Source: Timema cristinae
Taxonomy: Eukaryota > Arthropoda > Insecta > Phasmatodea > Timematidae
Reading direction: 5' to 3'
Assembly (NCBI GenBank): GCA_039000515.1
Contig: JBCFYV010000001.1
Span: 54,546,516 to 54,610,515 of the forward strand
Length of the DNA stretch: 64,000 nt
The notes under the pieces are model-generated. The model was not told the DNA's origin and searched no databases. It saw only the letters and a program-made list of their open reading frames with translations. Every line of letters begins with the position of its first letter. The first letter of the stretch is position 1. Below, in pieces: positions 11,012 to 22,332 of this stretch. Both the position numbers and the translations under genes were made by a program.

Positions 11012-11220
11012 ATCACCGAGTATTACTACCAATTCGGGTCGTATGCAGATGCACTAATTACGCTATCTAGGGATGAGGAAGGTTGAATTTAGAGTAAATT
11101 TGCCCACATTTTCATGGAGGGAGATTGGAAAACCATTCAGGTAAAACCCCTCTCATTACCAAAATCTGAATTTTAACCCCGATATCCCCATAGTTTAGTC
11201 TATTGCGAGAGACAACGTAA
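11012..11220 (-). mobile_element. SINE family B copy
   Basis: TATCACCGAGTATTACTACC (eroded tail), GGGATGAGGAAGGTTGAATT and TGGAGGGAGATTGGAAAACC body blocks, then a decayed B box and CCCCATAGTTTAGTCTATTG. Confidence 0.75.
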
Positions 11221-11379
11221 GTCATTTGTCAGTTTTAATCCAAAATAATCCTTTATTCTACGTTATGGTTTCAAAATCTAGTACAGGATTAGATAAATAA
11301 TACGATTTCAATATGTTTTAAAATGTATATATTTTAATTAAAGCTATAGTAAAGGGTTTATTCTAGTGTAGAGTTGAAT

Positions 11380-11545
11380 TGCAATCATTTTAGTTTAGAG
11401 AGAGGATGGGAAATACACAGTGACTCACATCGGGAACAACTTTTGGGTGCTCCCAACCGAAGTTTGAACATAAACATTCCAGTCACCAGCAATCCAATAT
11501 ATTGAGATACTGACTCCTTAGAATGTGTGACCACTGGTACTGGTA
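11380..11545 (-). repeat. Degenerate B-like repeat
   Basis: GAGAGGATGGGAAATACACA then GTTTGAACATAAACATTCC and GTGTGACCACTGG follow the B order at low identity. Confidence 0.3.
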
Positions 11546-11549
11546 TAAT

Positions 11550-12700
11550 AAATTGAAGTATTGGACATTGGCTAATTTAAATAACTATATATTTCAACTA
11601 TTTTTAATTTAGAGTAATGTGGGATGTCATAATATTTTATATCTGATTTGTACAGTCGGGGCTTGATTCCAATCGGTTGAACTGCAAGTTAATGAGTTTT
11701 TAAACAAATTGAGATTTTTAATTCGCTTCAAAGGCAGATGCTGGTAATCTCGTTCTGTTGCCATATTATGTTAAGTAATTTAATTTATTGATATATTCAA
11801 ACTAAATGTAAATGTATAAATATGAAAGTAGTTTGTAAATGTACTGTACATATACAAAATTTGAATTTTAAATATTTCTATAGGTCTACACATACACATT
11901 TTTATGTATGCATGTGAATATATGTATTAAATATACACATACAATATATATATAAATATGAATTTACATATACATACACGTACTATACATTGTAAATTAT
12001 TATCTTACCTTTTATAAACCACTAAGCAATAAAACTCGATCTATTGTGAACCTAAAATACCAAACGTACCTAACTCTTTAAGTAAGTTAAATATAATACA
12101 CACGTTTAGAATGTTTTATTAAATGTAATACAAATTTATTGATATTCAAAAGGGAGTTATTAACATAATTTTCAATTACAACACTATCTCTTTTAAACAG
12201 CGGCGGCTAAAGAAGTCTAACACATTGTTTACAAATCTGTTAAAACACCACTTTGATTTAAATGTACGTTTGGTGTTTTATTTATTTGTATTATTGTACA
12301 ATGTGGAAATTAATTTTTCGAGAGAGAAAATGTGAAACTCATTTACTTAAAACAACTAGCCATTACAGTCTGAGATAAATTAATATATGAGAGGCTTACG
12401 TATTTAAAAAAATATTTATATTTGAAATGACGTTGCACAATTTTTTTTTTTATGGTTTAACCTTGTAATGGATTCAAACAGCTTTAAAATATTACGCTTG
12501 AGTCTGTTTTAATTAAAACAAATTATTTTATAATTATTATAATTGTTCCGAATGCCTTAATAATTTGAATATGTGTTTATTTTTCTCTATGAGTAAGATA
12601 AAGGCATTGAATCAACTTAACTTTGTTGAAATTATACATTTAGAACAAATAATTGTGAAAAAATAATCTCCAAAAGTAATTAATTATTTACACAGTCTTG
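11550..12700. other. AT-rich DNA, nothing recognised
   Basis: Low-complexity TATA/CATA text at 11,880-11,990 and otherwise unstructured AT-rich sequence. Confidence 0.5.
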
Positions 12701-12708
12701 TGTTCAAA

Positions 12709-12925
12709 TAGTCTAAGGCGTCACTAGATTGCTGATTTTGAGGTCGGGGCTAGAATACCGATTGGGTGTAGTGAAGGTGTTTTTCATAGTAGGTTATCTA
12801 CTCTCCCTCTAAACATATGTAGGTGCATTTCCTCTAAATTTAACTCGTTCCTAGCACACCAGCGTAACTAGAACAAATGTATATGGCCTGAACAGATAGT
12901 AAGACGTGATTAAAATAAAGGGTAA
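12709..12925 (+). mobile_element. SINE family B copy
   Basis: GTCTAAGGCGTCACTAGATT head, GGTCGGGGCTAGAATACCG (decayed B box), CTCTCCCTCTAAACATATG body and tail CCTGAACAGATAGTAAGACG. The terminal motif is near intact while the head is eroded. Confidence 0.7.
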
Positions 12926-13936
12926 CCTTTTGAATTTTTTTTTTATTCTCTATGCAACTTATGTCACATTTAAAACATTTTTACTCGGTTATCAAATTGT
13001 ATAAAAAGATTATGTTAATTGGACTAACTTGCATTATTACAGGCATTAGGTATTAGTACTGTTTCATATTTTCTAAAAAAAAAAGTAGTATGGCATGATT
13101 GTATTTATTTTCTTATATAGTTTATTTTTAGCTTTGAAAAATACGTTTTCCAAAATAAAACATTGGTGTGCTACTATCATTAAATTATTTATATTTGTGA
13201 AAATAAATCTATCTCTTATTTAACATGATAAAACTATAAGCAGATACCCATTTTGAGCTTAAATGCCATTTTGAATTTTTTTTAAATTTTCTATATTTAC
13301 CTTAAGTAAACTAACTACCTTTACATTAATTTAATATAGAAACACCAGCATACAATATTTATTATCATGTAAAATAGTTTCCAAAAACCAATTTTGAACA
13401 AAATCTTTAGATTTATTTTCAATTTACTTTTACCTTTTTTCAAAATTTAATCATCAGTAAACTACTATTAAATGATTCTTTTTTAATAAAAATAATTTAC
13501 ACATACATAATTATTTATAATCTAAGTAATTTAACAGATACCGTTTTAGAACCAAATCACTAGAGACTTTTCTTAAAACATCGAATTTAAAAAATATCTC
13601 TCAGCAGTAAACTACCCTTAATTTGAAGGCTAATGTCAAGATAAAAAAAAATCCCAAAGTATAGCCTCATAGTAAATAAATATCAAATTTTAACAAAACA
13701 CATCAAACTGTTTCAAATCTGTGACTAGGGACAGACAGACAACAGACGGACAAACAGAAATGTAAAATTAGTTTTTTGTTTGTTTCTGGGACACTTAAAC
13801 GTAAAGGTTAATCATAATCTCAAGGTAAAATTTCGAACAACCACGATAACTTATCTTGATATGAAAAAATAAAAAGAGTTGTAGATGACATGACCTTACG
13901 TATAAATATATAATGGATATTAGAGTATATTTTATA
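12926..13936. other. AT-rich DNA, nothing recognised
   Basis: Only short A/T runs. No repeat or reading frame supported. Confidence 0.5.
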
Positions 13937-13980
13937 TTGCGTACAACCCAAACAAATACTAAGACGCGGTGCTTAAAAAA
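13937..13980 (+). repeat. SINE tail-only fragment
   Basis: GCGTACAACCCAAACAAATAC followed by TAAGACGCGGTGCTTAAAAA: the family A/B 3' tail alone, with mutated hairpin stem. A target duplication is not evident. Confidence 0.55.
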
Positions 13981-14196
13981 AAGTAGCTTTTCTAGTGTCC
14001 ATAAAACTTCATTTTCCTTCGGAATAGGACTGTATGTAGGCCACATATGGAAGTAAGTCCTCGAAAAGGAAATTCTAAATAAGTATTTTAACATTAAAAC
14101 CGTATTAAACAAATTTTAAGGGTTTTAAATACTATTTACGTTTGTGGGTGCTATTAATTTTACAAAATTGTGTAAGCAAATTTAATAATAACATAG

Positions 14197-14456
14197 GGGT
14201 GACCTGGTTGTCTAGGGGTAAGGTGTCAGACTTCTGTGCCGGGGTTCAGATCCTCGGTCCCGGCTAAGCTTCATCTGATTGCCAAACCCTTCCTTCACTT
14301 CTGACAAGACATCTTGTGAATGTGGGGAATGCCAGGCCGCCACCGTGGTTCGGATTCCACGTTAAACTGTAGGTCCTTCATTTCATCTCACAATAACCCT
14401 ACCATTACACATTAGCGTATGTACGTATAACCCGAACGGGTAGTAAGACACGGTGC

Positions 14457-14496
<40 letters not shown>

Positions 14497-14539
14497 TATA
14501 ATAATAATAATAATATAATAATAATAACAATAATAATAA
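14197..14539 (+). mobile_element. SINE family A with long TAA tail and exact target duplication
   Basis: The head has a deletion between the A box and B box (TTCTGTGCCGGGGTTCAGAT) and a variant body start AAGCTTCATCTGATTGCC. The (TAA)n tail is about 90 bp with interruptions. TAATAATAACATAG flanks at 14,183-14,196 and 14,540-14,553. Confidence 0.93.
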
Positions 14540-14689
14540 TAATAATAACATAGATATTTAGAAGAATTATAAAACGCACATCCCTTTCTGGGATTACTTG
14601 AACCCCTAAAACACCCCGTACCCCCTCCGGTACAACCCTGAAACAACAACGACTAAAGGTCAGGAAACGAAAAGAGTGTTGGCTCAGTA

Positions 14690-15060
14690 GTCATAATGAC
14701 AGTAGGGACGAGGTTTTGATGCGTGGGATGTTTCCTTAGCATGAATAACGTTCTTTTTATATTCTTCTTTCGGGAAACTCTGTGGGGGGTCGTCCGGGGA
14801 TTTCCCATCGCTTTTACGTCACAAGTCACGTGCTATGTTTAGAGAAGACAAATGACGAGACCCTACCACGGAACCACACGTTATTAACCGAAGAATACAT
14901 AGCCCCGAGCGCAACTTGATGTTAAGGTGGCTCGAGCAACGTTCCCTCTGGTCGTTAGGGGATGAGTACAACTTAGTCATAATGATCAAAAATAGGGGTG
15001 GCCGGGTACGAGGAATATTGTAATGAGCCCACCCCCCTGCTGTTTCCTAGATTTAACCTC
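14690..15060. promoter_or_regulatory. GC-richer island with kappaB-, CRE- and E-box-like sites
   Basis: Within 37 bp lie GGGGATTTCCC (14,796-14,806), TTACGTCAC (14,814-14,822) and CACGTG (14,827-14,832). The surrounding ~370 bp are less AT-rich than the flanks and match no repeat here. An enhancer or promoter role is inferred only from motif clustering; no transcript is visible. Confidence 0.3.
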
Positions 15061-15137
15061 TTTTCCAAGGCTGAGCGTGGTATGGGAACATATAGTGTGG
15101 ACGTTAAAAGAATAATAATAATAAAAAAAACTAAATC

Positions 15138-15350
15138 GGTGGACACGTGGGCTAAATGTTAAGCTCGTCTAGTCTGCTTAACCTTTGACGAGGAAGTTGG
15201 GGCCCAAATTCTGGCTGAGGGTGCCTTTTTTCTAAAATTGTTTCCCCCTTTGCCCTCCGCGGGGTAATCTTCCTGTAAGATCCCATCCTCCATACCTTAT
15301 TATTTTAATTAAATGCGGATATACGCTATAGGTAGTAAAACGCGTCGTAA
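15138..15350 (+). mobile_element. SINE family B copy
   Basis: GGTGGACACGTGGGCTAAAT head, CGTCTAGTCTGCTTAACC, eroded B box and a pyrimidine-rich body; the tail ends TATAGGTAGTAAAACGCGTC. Confidence 0.65.
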
Positions 15351-15427
15351 AGGACAACACCAAACATATATACATATATAATTTGCTATTAATACATTTG
15401 ACACCAAGGATTATATCGGCACATTCT

Positions 15428-15615
15428 TAGGGGTAGGATAATTTATGGAAGATGCAGCCGAATTAGCATGGATAAGGAGAGAGAAATCTAAGATAATACA
15501 AACCATGGAGAAAAACACCCTTAGTGTACCTGGCGAAGATTAGAAAATCAACCTTTCCTTCAGTGGAAATCTTGTTTGTTACAAACTTGACACCTTAGAC
15601 CATATTAGGACCACT
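15428..15615 (-). repeat. Degenerate SINE family B copy
   Basis: TTAGGGGTAGGATAATTTAT, ATGGATAAGGAGAGAG and TTGACACCTTAGACCATATT are in B order on the minus strand. Confidence 0.45.
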
Positions 15616-16008
15616 ACAAGTTTTAGATAGAGCCAAAAATAGAATCATAGTAGGAAAACATGCAAATACATTTTTGCCTTCTCACTATTTACCAAATGTC
15701 ACTAAATTATAATTATTTTATCAGAATTGACACAATTTGATAAGTGTGGTAATTGTAGAAAAATATATTTGACATATGAGTATATTATTAATAACCCTAG
15801 TTAAAATTTCTTCTTCTTCTTCTTTATGCTTGTTTCGTATCTTTTGGTGTTGCCTGCATTTATGGTTCCGCGTAAAAATACATTACAAGCTATAACTTGA
15901 ATACTGTAAGCATATATTGAAAACAAATTCTATACAGGGATTTGAATTAAAACCCTTAAAATAACGAGACGATACGCTTCAAATTGAGCAACCCCTGTTC
16001 TCCTAAAG

Positions 16009-16080
16009 CGGTGTTTCCCAAATTGTTGCCTGCGTAAGCACAAGTGTAGCAAAGTATTTCAAGGGGTACCCACGTGGAGT
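16009..16080 (+). mobile_element. Possible hAT-like terminal fragment
   Basis: Starts GCGGTGTTTCCCAAATTG, similar in style to the minus-strand end at 2.1 kb. No partner terminus was found. Confidence 0.25.
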
Positions 16081-16289
16081 AAACTACCCCTGATTTTCTT
16101 TTAAATCAACAACCCGGAAGTTGGTTTGATGGTATTTATTTCCATCTGGAGCTAGCCATGTAATCAACCCTTCAGCCGGTTAGTGCCGCCTGCACAATCT
16201 GGTGTAAATCTCATGTACTTGGGGAGTTCAGAAAGTGTGGTGATATCCTGTTGCCATCCACTATAAAGGACCTGCCAATTTTGCCAGTA

Positions 16290-16465
16290 AAGGTACCAGG
16301 AATATTTTACATGCCACATTTGACATGCAACTGACGGCTTTACTTCCCCTTCGAAAGAATTTGTTCTAAGAACTTTCTTCGCTCAAGAGAAATCTGTCAA
16401 CCTCAGATGGGTTTGAACCCACGAATATTGGATTATGAGGCGAGAATCTCACCCCAAGACCTCTG
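16290..16465 (-). repeat. Dispersed repeat H, copy 1
   Basis: TTACATGCCACATTTGACATG, GGGTTTGAACCCACGAATAT and GGATTATGAGGCGAG are shared in order with 47,085-47,240. The reversed B-box-like GGTTTGAACCC suggests a tRNA-type head on the minus strand. Confidence 0.55.
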
Positions 16466-16975
16466 AGGTCAGCGCTTGAATTTTATTAAATATGTAATAT
16501 ATTTTTATTACTGTAAGTGTGAAAGAAATCAACGATATACGATTAAATATATATGAAAAGCGAAGCTTGAAGGGTGAATAATTATTTATTATTATGGAGC
16601 TCAACCATATCTTAGTCATAATAAGTCATAGTGAGTATGATAAATAAATTAACACAAATTTTGACGTGATGTTATATAATATAATAGTCCTATTTTTCTC
16701 CTCTACCATGGCTTTGTTAAATTTATTATAATTTTTAATGACAGATTATGCTTTATATAAGGTATTTGTTCCCATTTAAAAAATGAAGTGGTAATGTTGG
16801 TCGGACTTTAGGTTAACAAAATGATGTCCTGAAGGACCAGAGTTCAAGTACTGGACACATAACATATTAGATATACAATTCCTGATCTTCAGAATAAAAT
16901 GTCAGGCATTGAACTTTTGACTACAAATAGGTAGATCCCACTTCCTATACCTAGTCAAAACTTACCCATGAACCA
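16466..16975. other. AT-rich DNA, nothing recognised
   Basis: No repeat or convincing coding signal found. Confidence 0.4.
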
Positions 16976-17290
16976 ACCCTTTACCCTCTCCCCTCTTTGT
17001 TTCCAAAACACTGCGAGCAGCAGACAACACCATCGCGCATAATGAAGCTAACCAACCAGGAATTATTTGAAATACTGGAACCCCCTTCACGCATGAAACA
17101 CACATCATTATACACCCTCATTGACCGTGTTCTGACCCGCCGTGCCTTCAAGCGTCCCGTGTTGGTTACCATGGCAACTACAGAGGAGGCGGAGAGCTCA
17201 GGGTGGTGTGATGGGTGGCTTGCGGAAATGCTAGGGGCTTGCGGGTCAGGCGAAAATATTGTCAACGACGCGAGTACAAACAAACACTTT
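16976..17290. promoter_or_regulatory. GC-richer island with RFX X-box-like palindrome over a Kozak ATG
   Basis: GTTACCATGGCAAC at 17,165-17,178 differs by one base from the canonical RFX motif GTTGCCATGGCAAC. The same bases form an excellent start context (ACCATGG) opening MATTEEAESSGWCDG. A longer frame from 16,997 spans it for 125 codons. The protein is not recognised and no splice donor is convincing. It could be a promoter or 5' exon, a conserved regulatory site, or chance. Confidence 0.3.
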
Positions 17291-17399
17291 CTTGTCTGGT
17301 CGACAAAATTATTAGTGTCGTCAACGTTTCAATGTTGTTTTTTAAAACTTGTTTTGCTTTTGTGTTCGCTTTAGAACTGAGAGCAAAATGTTAGTTTTT

Positions 17400-18080
17400 A
17401 TACCAAAAAATATATGAGTCATATGCAGGGGTAAAATGTTATATGTCAAAATTATGAAATGTTTAGATCATATGGTTTATACAATCCAATTTTTATAGAA
17501 AGGATCTTATATGAGATCTGGAAAAGTTTCTGGATTTACTTTTCCATATAGATACGTCAGGTTATGTAATCTAAAGTGGTCAAATTTGATAGATATTATC
17601 AACAAAACAAATAACAAAATATAATCCTTGTTGAGCCAAAATGTATTTTCTAAAAAATCCTACCTATTAAAATTGAACTCTAGAAAAAGGCCATCATAGG
17701 CTATTTTTTGTTGTTGATTTTTGTGCTAGTCTACACCTCAACATAAAAAAACCTTGGCTACTTCTTATGACGTCAGGAACCCCGTATCGATAGAAACCAT
17801 TTATTCGCAGGCTAACGTAAATTATAAATTGAGGGCGGCTTCGCTACTGAAAATGAATAACTCATTTGCGGGGTCACTGACAGCTACCAGAAGGTTCTTT
17901 TTTTCAAACATTGGCCAGAAGTCACTAACCTCAACTTATTCGTGAATAATTTAAATTTGCTTAGTAAAACCATACTACCTTTAAAAAGTGTTATCCAACG
18001 ATTCTAATAATACTTCCAGCCAATGTTTTCAATATCGAACCTTCTGCCTTCTGTCACTTACCTACTCTCCCATCGTAGAT
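17400..18080. other. Mostly unassigned; contains a perfect CRE
   Basis: AT-rich apart from 17,750-17,940, which has TGACGTCA at 17,768-17,775 and a 63-codon ORF of no recognised family. Confidence 0.35.
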
Positions 18081-18083
18081 GAG

Positions 18084-18086
<3 letters not shown>

Positions 18087-18154
<68 letters not shown>

Positions 18155-18160
18155 ATACAA
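18087..18160. repeat. Compound microsatellite (CT)n(AT)n
   Basis: About 14 CT units run into about 15 AT units and a short CATA tail. Confidence 0.95.
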
Positions 18161-18289
18161 ATTTACACATTGACATGGAGGTGAAGACCCTAACACTACA
18201 CCATACTTATTTCATAACTCTGATAGGGAAAGGAGGAGGAAGGTAGTATCAGGAAGAAATGCACCAGTATTTTTTGGGAAAGGAAAAAA

Positions 18290-18408
18290 CACTCACATTA
18301 CACCCAGTAGGCAGAGGACTGGATATTGGCGTTCAAAGTTCACTACCAAAAGTAATGGACACCTCTCGTAAGACAGACCACATAATAAATAATAATAATA
18401 ATAATAAC
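18290..18408 (+). mobile_element. LINE-like 3' end, family J copy 1
   Basis: Matches the reverse complement of 38,091-38,170: GGCAGAGGACTGG, AAAGTTCAC, then CTCTCGTAAGACAGACCACA running directly into TAATAAAT(AAT)n. Aligned frames in both copies end in a VRQ(I/T)T-like C-terminus with a stop codon at the start of the trinucleotide tail. A very short 3'UTR with a trinucleotide tail is typical of RTE-type LINEs; the clade is an inference. Confidence 0.5.
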
Positions 18409-18512
18409 TCCTCTCATATTCCTGTCACCAGAGAACCAAACCAGACACGGATCAAGTTTATTTATCGTGTGAACCGATACGAATCTCAATAGAATTTTTC
18501 AAATGACTTTAG

Positions 18513-18560
<48 letters not shown>
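18513..18560. repeat. Compound microsatellite (CA)n(TA)n
   Basis: About 11 CA units followed by TA repeats. Confidence 0.95.
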
Positions 18561-18568
<8 letters not shown>

Positions 18569-18599
18569 AAATTGTGTCTTAGGTTTAGCGGGACAAGCA

Positions 18600-19466
18600 A
18601 TGCTTGGTTAAATTTTATAAGACTATTCTCGTTTCCACCAACAAAGCCATTATAATAGTTTTAAGGGTCACTACAATATTGCACTGATAAAACATTTACA
18701 CATGTATGATATTTAACATATAAACTTCTAATTAGCTTTCTTGACGTAATCAAGTGACGCATTGAACTAAGAAATCTGAAGAAATCCTGTTTAAAAAAAA
18801 TAGTATTCCTGTTGTAATAACCTTTATAACATTCTTACAACAAAGAACAAAGTTCGTGGAATCTTTCTTGTCCGTTTCTTTTAATAGAAAATTTTACCAC
18901 GCATCTGTCCTTGTCATTCAGAATTGGTATAAGACATGAAGGGAAAAGAGGGGAGAGGTTGGAAGTCTGGTAGAGAAGAGAAGTATAGGTTAATTTAAAC
19001 TACGCCTTTTGAATTAAGTTCCCCAATTGTTCGAACGAATATCTCCGGGAAGCGTATAGGCACCAAGAAGACTTGTGGGGTGGATATTTTCATCGAGAGA
19101 CGTCATCCAAACCTAAACCAGTCTATAACTCCTTTTCGTAGCGAGTTTTCGAAGAAATCTTGCGTGGTAGGGACCAATTTTCATAGAACGGTTCATTTAG
19201 AAAACTACAAACATATTTATTAGCGATCCACATTGATAACATTTTACTATATTATTATTGTGTTTATGTAGATATTGATAATATCTATAAAATATGACAG
19301 CTTGATTTGACGTATGGCTCTGTAAAAATAGATCTAGTGATTTGTCAAACTTTCAGATAAGATTATTTCCTTAAAAAAATGGATTATAGGGTATTTTAGG
19401 AAGTGGCCTATTGACCCAAGAAATATTGGATCAGTTTAAGATTGAGGTACCTTAATATTTTTTACC
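18600..19466. other. Unassigned stretch
   Basis: No recognised feature. A block at 19,030-19,200 (ATATCTCCGGGAAGCG...TTTCATAGAACGGTTC) loosely resembles 38,515-38,640 and may be an old dispersed repeat. Confidence 0.35.
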
Positions 19467-19593
19467 ATACCGTGGTTTGGATCCCCCGTTAAACTGTAGG
19501 TCCTCCATTTCATCTCACACTCACCCTACCATCACACATTAGCATATGTGCGTATATACCAAACGGGTAGTAAGACGCGGTGCTAATAATGTA
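19467..19593 (+). mobile_element. SINE family A, 5'-truncated
   Basis: Starts within the body at CCGTGGTTTGGATCC and keeps the full 3' tail AAACGGGTAGTAAGACGCGG and one or two TAA units. Head absent. Confidence 0.8.
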
Positions 19594-19695
19594 TATTTTC
19601 TTACTATGTTTTCGTTTCTGCTTGGTAGCTACTTGCAGTTATAATAGCTATCAAATATAACATATCAGTATAATTAGGAATAATTTTAAAATTAA

Positions 19696-20000
19696 CTGGC
19701 CTCGTGGTATAGTGGTCAGAGCTTCTGGCTGCTGACCAAGAGGTATCGGGTTAGAGTCCTATTTGTTAATGGGGGATCTTTCTTGAAAGGGGAATAATTC
19801 CCATTGTCACCAGGCTCTGGTTAATTAAGCTTAGGCTAGGCTAAATTATTAATTGGGTTCACACCTCCATATTGACTATAACCTTCATCTCACCTCATCG
19901 GAACATGGAAAGAGATACCACGGAAAGGATGTACGATTAGTACATTCGGGTGTGCCCTTAGCAAAGGTAATTTATTACCAACTAATCTTTCCGCAAACTG
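19696..20000 (+). mobile_element. SINE family E, copy 1
   Basis: tRNA-like head TGGCCTCGTGGTATAGTGG with A box and B-box-like GGGTTAGAGTCC, then GGCTCTGGTTAATTAAGC, CTTAGGCTAGGC and TCACACCTCCATATTGACTA, shared with 54,690-54,960. Confidence 0.6.
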
Positions 20001-20045
20001 AGATACATATTGTTTTAACCCAGATGCATCATTATTACTGTGTTA

Positions 20046-20054
20046 TTATTATTA

Positions 20055-20097
<43 letters not shown>

Positions 20098-20375
20098 GCA
20101 CTGCGTCTTACTACCCGTTCGGGTTATACGCACTTATGCTGATGTGTAGTGGTAGGGTGATTGCGAGATGAAATGGAGGACCTACAGTTTAACGTGGGAT
20201 CCGAACCACGGTGGAGGCCTGGCATTCCCCACATTCACAAACTGTGATTAATATATGTCTTGTCAGAGGTGAAGGAAGGGTTTGACAATCAGATAAATCT
20301 GTGCCGGGACCAGGGATTGAACCCCAGACCCCCGTACAGAAGTCCAACACCTTACCCCTAGACCACCAGACCACC
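20046..20375 (-). mobile_element. SINE family A, full length, exact target duplication
   Basis: Reversed (TAA)n at 20,046-20,097, tail CGCACTTATGCTGATGTG side, body, reversed B box GGGATTGAACCCC and head end CTAGACCACCAGACCACC. TTATTACTGTGTTA is present at 20,032-20,045 and 20,376-20,389. An 11-nt insertion in the body (CTGTGATTAATATATG region) distinguishes this copy. Confidence 0.95.
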
Positions 20376-20639
20376 TTATTACTGTGTTAAACTTGATTGG
20401 TGTCTGTCTGTCAATATGAGACTACACCAAACATTGTTGTGAAGAAATACCTACAGTGCATCCTGTAAGGAATTGCATACAAACCTACATAATTATAGCT
20501 GTAACACTTATTGTGTACATAACATACGTAACACCCGTTACGTTTGTCAAGTACAACTTCCTGGTTTAACTCAAGGGTAAGTGGCCTACCCATTGGGTTG
20601 TCTGCCAGTAGGCCTATACTGTTATTTAATCTTCTTTAT

Positions 20640-21010
20640 GATCAACGTGATGGGTAGGCTGGGAAGCATGGCTGCCACATAGCGGGAGTTCGTGCGTTAC
20701 TACTGTGCAAGCAACTCAGTGACTGTCAAGAAATCTGGCAACGTGCATCGGTTGCTATGACAACCACCCTTCACGGATTGGTCGAGAATGGGACGAGCCT
20801 CCACTCCCCACTCCGGCTGCGCTTACTTCAATCTCAAAGCAGTTTAAATCACAGTATACAATCCCGACCAAACGATATAAGATAAAAGCACACGTGGTTA
20901 CTCAATCAGTGTGTCTCACGTGTTATGCTCGTTTGACCCCTCTATCGGTTGCTATAGGCCATCCACGGTAGGAAAGTTGGTATCTGACAGCTAGCAAACG
21001 TCACCATATA
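20640..21010. promoter_or_regulatory. GC-richer island with RFX X-box and CCAAT motifs
   Basis: GTTGCTATGACAAC at 20,751-20,764 is a full RFX-type X-box. Ten bases later comes GGATTGGTC, an inverted CCAAT. ATCGGTTGCTAT recurs at about 20,943. CACGTG-type E-boxes occur at about 20,893 and 20,919. No repeat match was found. X-box plus CCAAT is a known promoter pairing, so a promoter is plausible, but no coding exon is seen nearby. Confidence 0.35.
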
Positions 21011-21417
21011 TCCAGTCACCAAACCATATGATGTGAAATACCATATGTTAATTTGTTGTTACTTTTGGCAGTCACAACATTCACACAGACACATAATTTG
21101 TTTTAAATTATTAGCGGTTTTTACATTATTGAAACACAAACTTATGAAAACCACCGTTTGGATTTTTTTTTTGTCAAAGCGGCGTCTGTTGATAACTTAA
21201 AATATGCTTTTAAAACAAGAGCTTCTAGAATGTGGTGGGCTTTTCTGAAATCAAGATTGCGAATAAGCTGAAACAAAAATAGTTGAGGAAGTGATACAAA
21301 ACGACTTCAGTTTTGTTTATGCGATGTTTACAAAAGAAAAACGTGTTATTTTGAAAGTATGATTTTGTATGTTTCTCTTTCTCCTTTTAAGCTATAAAAA
21401 ATATTAATTTATTTTCT

Positions 21418-21421
21418 TGGT
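21418..21421. repeat. LTR element target duplication, left
   Basis: TGGT directly before the left LTR, identical to 28,123-28,126. A 4-bp duplication fits Ty3/gypsy-type integration. Confidence 0.75.
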
Positions 21422-22315
21422 TGTGAAAAAAATTAAATAAAAAAAAATTAGTTATTTTAATTAAATATATATTTCTCCTACTGTTGTATGTAAAAAAAAA
21501 TAGTTCAATTTCATCTAGCTCAGTTGCACGAGGAAACTTAATCTCGGGACCTCTGGGTTTAGATAGGCACTTATACTTAACCTGCCTGCGCAGCTCCGGT
21601 AAATCACATATCTAGGTTAACATATTTATATAACATTTGTTTTGTTGTCAAAGCTATAATTATTATATCACAATCTTAATTCAATTTAAATCATTCGATA
21701 GCAAAAAAAAAAAAAAACCTTTTTCCTTACATTTTCAAAGGCAAAATAAAACCAACATATATACCTAAGTCCAACCACGTACAAAATTATGGCACAGAAA
21801 GTTTATTATTTACCCTTAACACAATTAGACTTCTTTGAGTCAAACAAAATAGCCACACTGCTCACAGCCACCTATTATTTACCTTTTTTTATATTAAAAC
21901 CATCCTCAGTCCCGCAATAATATAAGAAAATTGAAACTTCTCACCCTAGACCATCTGTAGTCGAGAACTCGATCATATGTACATATCTCTTTATGTTTAC
22001 TGAAGGATATGCATGTCCTCACAAACTCTTCAAGTAGTAATCAAGATCCTGGTGTACATCCTTTCATAATCTTAAACTGGTAATAAGTAGTGGAACAAGT
22101 CCTTTTTTCTTCTTTGCTAATGATTGTAAAGTGTTTACATCCCGGCATTAATATCACTCCTTTTTAACCCCACGCCAATAACAAAACAAAAGAACCTTTC
22201 CAATACACGCCAAAGAGATGATACCATTTAGAAGTAGTAATATTGTTGGAATAGTGACGTATGGATGATTGTAAATAGGGATTATAATTAAAAGGGGATG
22301 GTTTTCTTTGTCACA
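21422..22315 (-). mobile_element. 3' LTR (left) of the minus-strand retrotransposon
   Basis: 894 bp, bounded by TGTGA...TCACA short inverted ends. It is repeated in direct orientation at 27,238-28,122. By eye only about ten substitutions plus length changes in A/T runs separate the two, pointing to a young insertion. Confidence 0.95.
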
Positions 22316-22332
22316 GATTTGCCCCCTAATGT
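22316..22332 (-). other. Candidate polypurine tract
   Basis: On the minus strand ATTAGGGGGCAAATC immediately precedes the 3' LTR. It is short and interrupted by a C. Confidence 0.45.

Noticed and set aside
16997..17374. Confident protein-coding gene of 125 codons
   Set aside because: The opposite strand is open for 100 codons over the same block and no family is recognised, so it is kept only as a possible promoter or exon island.
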